A stretch of 64,000 nucleotides of DNA from Ampelocalamus luodianensis (lineage: Eukaryota > Streptophyta > Magnoliopsida > Poales > Poaceae), in NCBI GenBank assembly GCA_036346255.1, contig CM070633.1, positions 13,020,001-13,084,000 on the forward strand, written 5' to 3'. This document shows, one piece after another, positions 32,183-42,680 of this stretch (position 1 is its first letter; each line of letters begins with the position of its first letter). The position numbers and the translations under genes are program-made. A model generated the notes under the pieces. It was given only the letters and a program-made list of their open reading frames with translations, was not told the origin of the DNA and searched no databases.

Positions 32183-34560
32183 ATGGCGCATTCCACCTCC
32201 CGATCCGCATTACGAGGAGCACCACCGAGGACGCCCGACCGCCGAGGGGGTAATGCCAACACATGGTTGTATGTCTCCATATTTCATTTTTTCGATGGAT
32301 TCGATAAATAATTGTAATCTTGCAGAATCGCTTCTTCGCCCTCGAACCCATGACGGGTTCGAGGACATGCGCGACGACGCGTGTACACTCTCTACTTCGT
32401 GAGGGCGGCCCGACGCCGACGCGTTCGTGTTCGTCGTGGGTTGCCCGCCATCAACCCCGCGCGATCACGCTTTGGTTGACAGTACATTGACTAACAAACT
32501 CATGCACTACCACGTTTTCGGTGTTCATTTATGTAGCCGACCTTAGTACTCGCTTATGTTGTGCAGTGGAGGCCGAACTCACGCTTCCACCTACCTTGTG
32601 GTGAGATGACCGTTACGCTCAGACGCGCAGTTTCTTGGTCTCGTGTTCGGGCCGCCCAGCCACGGACAAAGTCAGTCCGACGGTGGAGAGCCGAGTGGAG
32701 GCCTTCCTTGGGAGAGAGCTTCCTCCGAGGCACCGCTTCCCCGCACTCGTGGGTTCTTATCGCTGGCTCGCATGTTAGCTTCGGCGCCGCATACAATGCG
32801 ATCGAGGAGACAAGTCACCTACTACCGCAGAGCTTGGATCCTACACTTGTTTGGGTGTGTTCTCTTTCCGGACGCGACGGAGACAACGCGCCATGGATGT
32901 ACCTCCTTGCTTGACCGATCGACATGGCGGGTGGCTACACTGGCTTCGAGTTTTGTCCTTCCTCTACCGCCACTTGTGTTTCGGCTTTTTTCATGCTCTT
33001 TCAAAGACGCGCCGATCGGCGCGCGTGGTGTACCTTCTCGACTTTGATGTGGTCTCGTGTACCGTTGGTCGGCCACGCTTCTTCCTCCTCGTCCGTGGTT
33101 TGCGGTGGCCAACCTCGACACCGACCGACGGTTGCCCACCTTTGGGACTGTGTTCGAGTTCCATTTGCTGCATGAGGCGCGCAGACGTTGAGTACGCCAA
33201 CGAGCTTGACACAATTACGACTTCGATGGTGAGTTCATTGCATTTTCATTTCACATTTCCATTCGTCTTTCGATACAATCTTTCTTACAATACCTAAACA
33301 CCTTTTGTACGCAGTCACTTGGGAACCTTACAGAGACGCCAGTGGTCGGCTTGGATCGAGCACGATGTGCGTGTGGACGAGGACCTCTACATGATGAGGT
33401 GTCCGCCGACCGCTTACGCCGTTGAGTACCACCCCACATAGAGTTGCACGCCGCTTGGCCTCGTGCAGAGGGCTGGAGCCGTTCTCGACGCCCGTGGAGT
33501 TGCACAAGTAAGTGGCGTATGCTACTTTTTTTCTCTCCTTGTATACATAACTACTAATTCACTATATTTGCACCGATGATGTATATATTGCGTGATCGAT
33601 CGCCGAAGCGTAAAAGACGACGACTTCGAGACGTTGCACCGTGAGCACATAGACGTGTGGGGACTCCTCCATGAGAACGTCTATGCCAATGAGCACCGCG
33701 ACACGAACTACAACTTCCGCGCATACCTTTCTTGGTACCTTGGTGTGACACTGACAAAGTCAAGGTGCAATGGACCCAAGCTGACCACGCCGACATGGAG
33801 TCTTCACGATGAAGACACTTCCTACGCACCGCGACTCGGGAGGGACGTTGGTGGAGGTCGGGCCAATCTTAGATCGAGTGGTAATGTCACTTCTAACCTT
33901 TTTCTTGCAATCAATCATAGCGCTAATGTTATTTGCATCGCACTAATCGAGTAACCATATGTTAACAATGTGCGTGGCAACACGCTGAGGCGATCCGTGC
34001 TTGACCTAGAGCGCTTTCCGAGGACGAGTGGATGAGACGACACTCCACAACTTTCTTGGAGTAAGTCTTTCAATACATGGCAATCAAAATATAAACTTGT
34101 AACCAAATATGACATTTGTGAACTAACAAAATGATGATGAACCGCAGAGACTTGCGAGACGGCCACGCAGCCAGCGCCGCTCATTGTGGTTGCAGACGCA
34201 GTACCGATGGACGCCCACGTGCTACGCACACATCTTCCGGACGCCGGCACCAAACCGAGGCTCAGGCACTTCTTCACACTGAGGTACAGCCGAGGCCGCG
34301 AGCTCGTCCTGCATTTACCGTGAGATAATTTTCGTGGACTTGGTGGCGAGGAGGAGGACGAGGCCGAGGAGATTGGTGGCGAGCAGGAGGACGAGGCCGA
34401 GGAGATTGGACCGTCTCACCTGTGGTGCTCCTTCGACACGCCCGCAGCCTCCACCGCAGTAGGCACCGACGTCCGCGTGACCCTTACACTCCGTGCACCT
34501 ACGCTCTTGGTGGAAAGGGCAAGGCTAGGAGGCGATGAGGGACTGTGTTTATGTACATTG
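32183..34560 (+). pseudogene. Plant mobile domain (PMD, MAIL1/PP7-long-form-like) gene carried by the MULE
   Basis: The gene begins at an ATG (MAHSTSRSALRGAPPR) directly after an acceptor-like tttgcag. Later frames show PMD hallmarks: YYRRAWILHLFGCVLFPDAT (about 32820), a YLP-x-LTD-like stretch and SFLYRHLC (about 32890-32985), a TWEPYRDASG segment (about 33318), and YNFRAYLSWYLGVTL (33705-33750). The C-terminus carries two 33-bp repeats coding an acidic EEEDEAEEIGG-type sequence (34342-34407). Frames shift repeatedly, so it is broken or has introns I cannot place. PMD proteins MAIN and MAIL1 act in gene and transposon silencing in Arabidopsis, and PMDs are known inside plant transposons; a role for this copy is inference. 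Confidence 0.8.
34342..34407 (+). repeat. Two tandem 33-bp units coding an acidic tail
   Basis: Two direct copies, differing at one base, encode G-G-E-(E/Q)-E-D-E-A-E-E-I. In-frame length (33 bp) keeps the reading frame. Confidence 0.9.
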
Positions 34561-35049
34561 TATGGACTTTTATGGACTATTTGGACTTTTGGATTGTTGT
34601 TTCTACTATTCGTGTGGTATTGTGATGAATATATGCTCGTATGATATATTTGTGTCATATTGTTAAATGTGGATGGTCGAAACAGAGAAACTCGCGAATT
34701 TTTCCGTGATTATATGCAGAGTAGTGATTATATGTCGGGACCAAAGGAACGTGCTGCTTACTGCTGGTCGACCAAAAGTTACCAAATATATAGGCATAGT
34801 GACAAAAAAACAAGTCATGCTACTCACATGTTCAAGTTTAACAATATACTCACATGCACATACCAAAAGTGCAAGACATGACAAGAGTACAACAAAATAA
34901 CAAGTCCAAAGAATGAGACCATTGTTCATTATTAAACCATAACTACTAAGTCTAGCACACTACCGAGTGCAACGAGGCCACTTTCCTTCCTCAAAGCATC
35001 CGGATCCTCCTCCATTGCAGCCTTAGCACGGCGAACGCGCTCAAGCCTC

Positions 35050-35430
35050 CTCTCCTCTCCCCTACGCTTTAGTCGCTCGCCTCATTTTCACCTCTTCCTC
35101 GCGCTCCTTTTCTCTCGCTCCTCTTTGCGTGTCTTCTCCAACTCCTCGCGCCCGCATCCCACTTCTTCGCCCCTCCATATCGCTTGTCCTCCTCCTGATC
35201 TCAGTGTCGATCCACCGCTCAAAGTCACATAGCGGTGGAGGTTCCTGCAAAACATGGGTCCATAAGCACGTAATGAAATGTTATTGATTCATCGCAAGAA
35301 CAAAGAAAAAGCCACTAATTTCTCACCAACAATCCAATGCGGATCTCGTTGAGGTGTAGGGTCAAAGGCATAATTGTGACACATCCAATACCTCTCGCAC
35401 GTGTCCTCCTCATCGATCTCGCCACCCTAC
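35050..35430 (-). pseudogene. GRF-type zinc-finger fragment, opposite strand of the MULE
   Basis: On the minus strand a segment after an acceptor at about 35429 reads CERYWMCHNYAFD, and after a second acceptor at about 35247 EPPPLCDFERWIDTEI, followed by a charged helix rich in R, E and K. The spacing C...W-x-C...C-D-F-x-x-W-x-D resembles GRF-type zinc fingers seen in plant transposon ORFs. The frame across the candidate intron (donor near 35326) does not join cleanly, so the model is uncertain. A TATA-like motif (35929-35937, minus strand) and leader lie upstream next to the right TIR. Confidence 0.5.
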
Positions 35431-35943
35431 AAGCATCACCGCAGAGCACATGGGCACCGAACGCCACTAGGCAAGGGCAAACGCGAACGCATTGCCCACC
35501 AAATGTTGCCTAATCCGTAAATACAACAAATTGTATGAACCTTAAATAATATGAACTACATATTACCGACAAATTAGAATACGATTGACAAAGATTACCT
35601 TGGTTTACTAGCTTTACCACGCCAAGATCCTAACAGTGGGAGAAACAGAGGCACCGACGAACTAAGGTTCCATAATACACAATACGAATCAATAAAACAA
35701 GTGAGACTAATTGCTTCAAACCCTAGGTCATGACTAACCTAATTTTGCATAACACACATGATATAGACCAAATCAATGCGTAAAAGTGAGGAGGACAAAG
35801 AGGATACCTTGCTCTCGGTTGTATGGATCAATTCAAGTTTCCACGGTGAAAATTGGTGATTCGAAAATTTCGGGTTGGGTTGAGTGAAACCCGAGAGAGG
35901 AGAGGAAGAAATAGAGCAAGGCCTGGCAGTATATAATTCTGTG

Positions 35944-36221
35944 AGCTCGGCACGAGATCTCGTGGCGCCGAGGTCGGCGCCATGAGTCACGGCGCCGAGT
36001 AACATGACTCGGCGCCATGAGTCATGGCGCCGAGGTACCGCCACGCTGGCTACTCGCGGGCTAGGGTTTGGTACCTCGGCGCCATGACTCATGGCGCCGA
36101 AGTCAGGTTACCGGCGCCGTGAGTCACGGTGTCACACCCGGGTCCAAAACCGGAAATAAGACTAGCAGGGGTATAAATGTGAGATTTTTACAAAAAAAAG
36201 GCTAAATTGCAAAAAATTCGG
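35944..36221 (-). repeat. Right TIR of the 8-kb MULE
   Basis: It is the inverted match of the left TIR. It has palindromes at 35976-35996 (one mismatch), 36011-36031 and 36078-36098, plus a partial copy near 36111-36129, each centred on ATGA(G/C)TCA. Confidence 0.9.
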
Positions 36222-36238
36222 ACAACCGGGAGGTGAAC

Positions 36239-36791
36239 AAAGTTGTCAATACCACTCCGTTCCGGCCGGAATAGCCGGAGCATTCCATTTCGTCAAGAAA
36301 AACGGAACAAAGAACCTTCTATCCCGTTTTGCCTCAAATTCCGGTTGTTCCGGTTAATACCACCTGTTCCGGCCGGAACTCACTCTCCCAGGCATTTCGG
36401 TACCGGCATCAGAGTGTGCAGATCTGCAGGCTACAATCTAACTTTCCAATCCTTTGTACGGAACCCAAGCTTTTGTGCCTCTGGTCCATCCTTCTCACAG
36501 CTAGGAGGGAGCAAAGATGTAGCCTGCAGTATAGGAATATGTACTTCTGTAGCCAAGCATGATGCCATTTAACTACGTATCACTTTGTGTGTGTCATTTT
36601 TATTTTATGGTTATGTATTTGAAGTGAGATTCTAAGTGAAATTATGTGTATATATAATTACATATATATTTATGAATAAATATATATTATTATATTAAAA
36701 TTCGGAACGGTACGCCGGAATAAATCGGTACCGACACATTTCATACCAAGAGATAAACCAGAATGACCTCCGAAATAGATTTGACAACTAT
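36239..36791. mobile_element. Small MULE-like element, 553 bp
   Basis: Ends AAAGTTGTCAA and, inverted, ATAGTTGTCAA are flanked by GAGGTGAAC (36230-36238) and GAGGGGAAC (36792-36800), a 9-bp duplication with one mismatch. Inside are TTCCGGCCGGAA palindromes near both ends of an A/T-rich core. No coding region. Confidence 0.72.
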
Positions 36792-36800
36792 GAGGGGAAC

Positions 36801-37748
36801 GCGACTTTAGAGGTGAGAGTTTAAAGTGGGACGAGGGATGGGAATTTGTTTTTTAATCTCAGTCTTTTGTTTGGCAAGGGAGATGACATGTGATGAGGGC
36901 ATCACTACAACACCTTCTCCTCCGCCTAATGATCCAGATATACACATCGAGTTGCCGACTAGACCAATTACAAGAGCACGTACTAAGAAACTACAAGATC
37001 AGGTGAACTTACTCCTTAATGAACATGTTATTAATTTTAACGAGAATCTTATACTACCTAAAAATAGTGTTTTGATTGTGCTCAGGTTTGAAGATTCCAC
37101 GATAGAAGGAGAAGTTGATGTTCATGACAATGATGATGATAGGTGCAAGGTGAGCTGCAGGCTAGTCCATAACTTGGTGGAATCCCAAATGGCGGCGAGG
37201 GAGGAAGGGCTGCTAAATAAGAGGGAATCTGCATGGTGTGCTGCGTGTAATCTGCATCGAAAGAAAAGGCCGCATGCATAGTTATTTTGCTGTAATTTCG
37301 GTTGGAAAATTCAAAGGAAGACTTTTGCATGCAAGAATGCCATCCGTGAGTTTGCATGCAAGGAAGGAATTGATTTGATTTAATGCCATCCGTGAGGAAT
37401 AAAATTGGAAGGAAACCTTTGCATGCAAGAAAGAGAGAGAAAGGAGTTTCCTTTATATCAGCGTGTAAACAATTTTGGCTGTTTCGGATTTTATTAGAAC
37501 CAACGTTGACAGAAATCCTGGCCGCACCAATATTTGGATGCGTCCAGCCCCTAGCATATATATTCTGTACACCTCATATTTTTTAGGAGACCACGTTTAT
37601 ACAGAAGAATGGGCAAAGTTATTGCTTGTTTCTTTCATACCAGAGTTCATACGAGGATTTCTTAGAGAGAATTAGGCGATTCATTGTTCGTTCTACAAAT
37701 CAAGGTCAAGTTTGTTTTTCCGCTGGGAATTAAGGGCTTGACGATCTC
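36801..37748 (+). pseudogene. Gypsy remnant: polyprotein tail and adjoining LTR-like sequence
   Basis: The frame at about 36900-37200 contains RPITRARTKKLQDQVNLLL and NENLILPKNSVLIVLRF, the tail region that follows integrase in several grass gypsy elements. From about 37290 the sequence is non-coding and LTR-like, with the short direct repeats tttgcatgcaag and gccatccgtgag each occurring more than once. It is cut by the hAT element and then by the chromovirus LTR at 39479. Assignment to a clade is not possible here. Confidence 0.5.
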
Positions 37749-37756
37749 CGCTCGTG

Positions 37757-39322
37757 TAGTGGCGGATCCAGGATTTTCAAAATGGGTGTTCGAAGTTATA
37801 AACATGTTGTAGAATGTAAAATATAAATTTTCATAATCATAACATAAAAAATAACAAGGTTCAAATTGTTCTTACTAGAGACAACATGTCAAATAATTTA
37901 GAGAAATTACAAAATAATTAAGAAAATTACAATCTAACTCGACATGAAAACAAAAACTTCACATAAATAATTGGACATTTAAGATAAAATAACCTTCTAT
38001 TTTATCTAACAATTGAAGCTACACAAGCTATTGAACTATATAGAATAATCTTCTCTTTTATCTAACAACTAAAGCTACACAAGCTACAAAATAATTGGAC
38101 ATTTGGACAGAATAATCTTCTCTTTTATCCACTAACATATACATACAACTATTGAACTATACAAGCTATGAAGTTAATATATATCGATCAGTGATTCAAT
38201 GCCAAATATCTGACTCAACTACAAGTTTTTCAATGCCAATATGAATATCTGACTTAACTACAAGTCTACCTCCTTGCTTCTCTCTTCCCTAACTTTCCTC
38301 TTTGCCTTTATCTCAATGACTGAATCCTTCGGTCAATCGGTCCTTCCTCTAATCCTCTTGCTCCACAGGCCACAACTCCAGCCAAACTCCCCAGACCATA
38401 GTACCGGAGGACCCCATCCATCTCCTTCTAATCTTCTTGCTTGCTTTTCTTTTTCCCCCAAATCCCCGATGCTGTTTCTTCTCTCGTCCAGCCCGGCGAC
38501 CGGCGCCATGGGTGCTTCCTCCTACTGCTCCTCCGGCCTCCGGTGCCCGGCTCGCCTCCTCGCCTCGGTGCCGGAGTTCGCGCCGGGCGGCTCCTCGGCT
38601 GCGGCTCGCCCGCTCGGTGCCTCAGCCCCGGCTCTAAGGCGGCACCTCCCCATCCGCCGATCCACGCCGCGCGCCGCTTGGGTCGGCCCTGGGGACTGGA
38701 TCACTGGAGCGGTGGTCCGGTGGAGCCGGCCCGAGTAGGAGGTGACTGACGAAGTGACGAGGCAAGAAACCAACCGAGGAGGCGAGGAGCTCACCTTGAC
38801 CTCGCCGCGTGCCGCCGCCACTCCTTGCACCGGTGCCGGTGGCCGGTGGTCCTGCTCGGCTCAGCGCTGCACGGCGAGGCACCCTCCATCCCCGGCTCCG
38901 GCATCGGCGGCTCGGCGCTCACAAGTTCATGGCTCACCCATGCCCCGCCGCTCGCCGCCGCCGCAGAGCGAGAAGAGAGGGGCGAGAGGCGCTTCACGGC
39001 TTCAATGCTTGGGGATTTCAGTCCCGAAGGGGATCTGGGGATGGGTTGGGCGTGAGGAGCTCGGCCACCGCTTGGGTTGGGCCGTGGTGGCGTGGTGGCA
39101 TGGTGCCTTGGTGGGCTTTCCTGGTAGCCTGGTGGGGCGTGGGGGCGGTTTGGCGAGTCCCGTTCGTGCGCTGCTCGACTGGAGGAGTCCCTGTGCAGTC
39201 TAAATACATATTTTAAGTATTTACTAGTATATATACCTATTATACCTAATAAATACTGAGTTTTTTTCAAAAATAATGGGTGTACATCTGTACACCCATG
39301 TCCCTATACTAGACCGCCCCTG
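37757..39322. mobile_element. hAT-type non-autonomous element, 1566 bp, with GC-rich cargo
   Basis: Ends TAGTGGCGGATCCAGGAT and, inverted, CAGGGGCGGTCTAG are bounded by the exact 8-bp duplication CGCTCGTG (37749-37756 and 39323-39330). The left half is A/T-rich. The region 38450-39200 is GC-rich and open in several frames on both strands, none with recognisable domains; it may be a captured gene fragment or simply GC-rich sequence. No transposase is present. Confidence 0.88.
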
Positions 39323-39330
39323 CGCTCGTG

Positions 39331-39478
39331 GTCTAGCGACGATCATCCTGGTGTGTGTTGGCAAATATCCATAGAGTTGCAAGTCCGTGTAATGACGCAT
39401 GTTGTACAGCTGAGCGTTGTTCGTTATCAAGTATTATTTATCTATGGTTCTACTTGAGAAGATCGGGCCACCCCGTAG
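39331..39478 (+). other. Continuation of the gypsy remnant interrupted by the hAT element
   Basis: Removing the hAT element joins 37748 to this stretch. It ends at the chromovirus LTR start (TGAGGACC at 39479). Nothing else is visible. Confidence 0.4.
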
Positions 39479-40228
39479 TGAGGACCTGGGTATTTAACTC
39501 GTAATACTTAACCTCCAAATGGTCCTAGTATTACCAATTAAATATCCTAAGCCTCAATGGACATGTGCTTCCCAGAATTGCAGCACGCATACATCTTTAC
39601 AAAATCATGCATCATTTCCATACAACTTTTAATACCAAGTCTAGCAAAAGACATACATAATATAGAGTTATTACAAAAGAACCGACCGGCCAAACGACAT
39701 CAAAATAACATATAACAGCGGAAGCAAAAGTACCATAAGATGGCGATAACAAAAGACGACCGGTTAGCCACATAACCCACAACTCCACAAGACAACCGAC
39801 CGGGCCGCTAAGCTAGTCGCACCCACTACAGCAAAACTTACAAAAGTCGATCCCTTGGGGATCCACTTCCTCCTCTGCAACAATAAAGCAATACAGTTGA
39901 GTACAAAAAATATACTCGCAAGACTTACGAGCAACAAGCCTATACATAACTACATGTGAGTTGAATAAAAGGAAATGGTTATATGGTTAATTGGACGCAT
40001 AAAGCAATTTTCATTTGCAATAATGTAATAGGTTGAAAGCAATTTATCAAATCTGTTTTTAATCATTGAAATAACAGCGAGACAATAATGAGTAACATAA
40101 ATAACAACCTAGAGGTGACTAACCCAATAGCCACCACATCACAGCACGAATTACCCATTCGTACCACCCAAGTTCAAGTTTTAATGAAAAATGTTATAGT
40201 CTAACTCTCGAAAGAGTTTCCTAAGCGT

Positions 40229-40280
40229 GTCCATAACCTAGGACGAAGCTATTCGAATAGATCAAAACCCTACAAGGGTG
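40229..40280 (-). repeat. Conserved LTR hairpin block, copy 5
   Basis: Read on the minus strand: CCCTTGTAGGG stem, CTATTCGAATAG palindrome, GTCC...GGAC stem. Confidence 0.82.
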
Positions 40281-42059
40281 TACCAATGTACCCACACTTC
40301 AGACTGTCTTTTTGCCAAGATATTAAGCACACTACCTTTGGTATACCGGCACGGCTAAGTTCTACGAGATATTTCCAATGGATTGTATTAATTAAGAGTC
40401 GCACGTATGGGGGTTAACCCTTAGTTATCTGTCGGCGACAAAAATCACAAGGACCCATACATTGAGTCGGAAACACCGGCCAGCCGAAGCAACTGCGGGT
40501 GTTACTGGGTATGGAGAACCTAACCGGAACCCATCCCTCTCATCCCAAAATGAACATTTTTCTCTATCACTACCACCAACGACTCATGAATTAACACCTT
40601 CCAAAGTACAAAATCAAGAGAGGTCCCATATCCCTCTAGTGTGGTTAGCACGCAAAGATGCTTGGTTTAGTGTAACAAGATGTTCGCTCCTTGTTGACTC
40701 GGGCACCAACCATTCACACCCAAAAGCACACCAACCTACCATTCTGCCCAAATCTAAAATATTTTATTTTTGGTTTTAGTTTTCTCAATTAAACATAGCA
40801 CAAAATGCTGAACATAAAGGCATAATATGCATTTGTGTGATCAAGGTTATCGACTAAGTCGACAACCGCCCAGTTCTACCGGTAGCTAAGTATGACTCAG
40901 CAACATTAACTCGTAAACTACTAAGTGACAAGGGCTCATCCAACGAACCATAAATCAAAGCAAGATAATCCTAGGCTCAGTAGTAGAGGATAAACATTTG
41001 CCTACAGATTATGCATCTAATGGGTCAACTAATCGACAATAGTTTAACACAAGATAGCAATGCATACGTATTATTTGCAAACAACATATTAGACTTGGAA
41101 AATAATAGGAGCAATATGATCAAATGATGCTACATCTTTTTGCCTTGCTGGTAGTGCTCTTTCTACAGAGGATAACTCTCGGGCTCAACCAATTCTTCGA
41201 AACCTAACGCAAGAACGTGAAAATTCAATAAGAACGAAGAACACCGAAAGAGACTCAAAATCCAAAGTCATCCAAAATCCACGAAATTTACACAGCAGGA
41301 AGATCATGATTTCAAATGAATTTAGCAACAATAATAAATCCATTTGGACTAAGCATGCAAAAGTTATAGCCTAAACAATTTCAGTCTGCTGGAAATTCAA
41401 ATTTAAATTGTTTTTTGTTACTGTTCATGGCACAAATTTCTAAAAAGTTTTTAGTATGAAAGTTTTATGGTAGGTAGAACATGACATTCTAAGGATATCA
41501 GAATTGAGTTCACTTCATTTGGAGTTAAATTGAATTACTTATGATTTTTCTAAGTTGTGAAACTAGTGTATAACATTTTCCAGGAACAAAGACATACATA
41601 AGACATGTTCTATACTACAGCACAATTACAGAGGAACCTAACACATTTTAGTTTTCTCAAATTGGAGTTGCAGAGAATAACTTATGCATTTTACAAATTT
41701 AAAGGAATTTCTTAGAGCAACATTTAAGACTAACAAGTAAATGCAATAAACAAAATTTTCTGGTACAGAACAGTGTCTAAAAATATTTTTAGATTAAAGT
41801 TTATTTTAAACCAGTGCTAACACAATTTAAATCATCCTAAAAGAAGTTAAAATGATTAAGTTATACACTTTTAAAATTTAACACAATTAATAGTTGCAAA
41901 TAAAAGCTCTCGGGCTGCTCATAAAGAACTAACTCAATCGGAGAGGTCGTAGCCGTTGAGATTGAATCCAACGGCTCCAGTGTAAGGACACATAGCACAC
42001 GCGAAGGCCTGTATGAAGGATCTCCACGCGCGCTGAGGAGGTCTAGACCGTCGGATCTA

Positions 42060-42680
42060 GGTCTGACGGTCCAAATCTACAAGGGGAGGTCCTAAGGGTT
42101 AGGTCTAAGAGAGGAGGTTTGGGACGGCCAAGATCTAGACTAGGGAGGTCCGAACAGCTAAGATCTCCATAGAGGGAGGTATTAACAGTTCAGATCAAAC
42201 TGAAGGAGGTACTGATGGCTAAGATCTCACAAGGGAGGTCTTAACGGTCAAGATCTCCACGGGGCGGTCCTCAACAATAAGGTCTAAAAGAGAGGGGATG
42301 TCTCGAATGGCTTAGATCTCCATGGGGAGGTCTTGAACGGTCAAGATCTACCCAAGGGTGGTCCTAGAGGTTCAGATCTACGGGGAGGGAGGTCCTGAGG
42401 TTTTCTTTATAAAAGACCAATGGGTGGTCTTTTGCAAGGAGGACCCCAAGAGTGGTCCCGAGGGTGGTTTTTACAAAAATGACTACGGGGGTGGTCTGTT
42501 GCACAGGGGTGATTCTAACGATCAAGATTAAAACCAAGGAGCTCTTCAACGGCCAGGATCTATGCTGGGGGAGGTCCTGACAACTAAGGTTTTTACAGAG
42601 GGAGATCCTACGGTTAAGATCTAACCCAAAGAGGTCTTAATGGCTACGATAAAACCTAAGAGGTCCTGGAACTTGTCAAA
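42060..42680 (-). repeat. GGAGGTC/GATCT-rich degenerate minisatellite
   Basis: Imperfect units of roughly 35-45 bp combine AAGATCT with GGGGAGGTC or GGGAGGTC. It lies wholly in the segment missing from the LTR at 49595-52525. Similar GGAGGTC/GACCTCC motifs fill parts of the LTRs at 4870-5210 and 6600-6840. Confidence 0.78.

Larger units (their letters stand above)
28173..36221 (+). mobile_element. Mutator-like element (MULE), 8049 bp, with transposase, PMD gene and GRF-type fragment
   Basis: The ends are inverted: CCGAATTTTTTGCAATTTAG at 28173 and its complement ending at 36221. The exact 9-bp duplication ACAACCGGG lies on both sides (28164-28172 and 36222-36230). TIRs extend about 266-278 bp. 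Plus-strand genes start from the left TIR (MULE transposase, then plant mobile domain) and a minus-strand gene starts near the right TIR, an arrangement recalling the two convergent genes of MuDR. All coding parts carry stops and frameshifts. Its length and gene content suggest it descends from an autonomous element. Confidence 0.93.

Noticed and set aside
32561..33297. Multiple long frames on both strands in the MULE.
   Set aside because: Only the plus-strand pieces with PMD motifs are supported; the others are shadows of that gene.
38274..39216. ORFs of 100-159 codons within the 1566-bp hAT element.
   Set aside because: Open on both strands at once because of high GC content; no domain recognised, so not listed as a gene.
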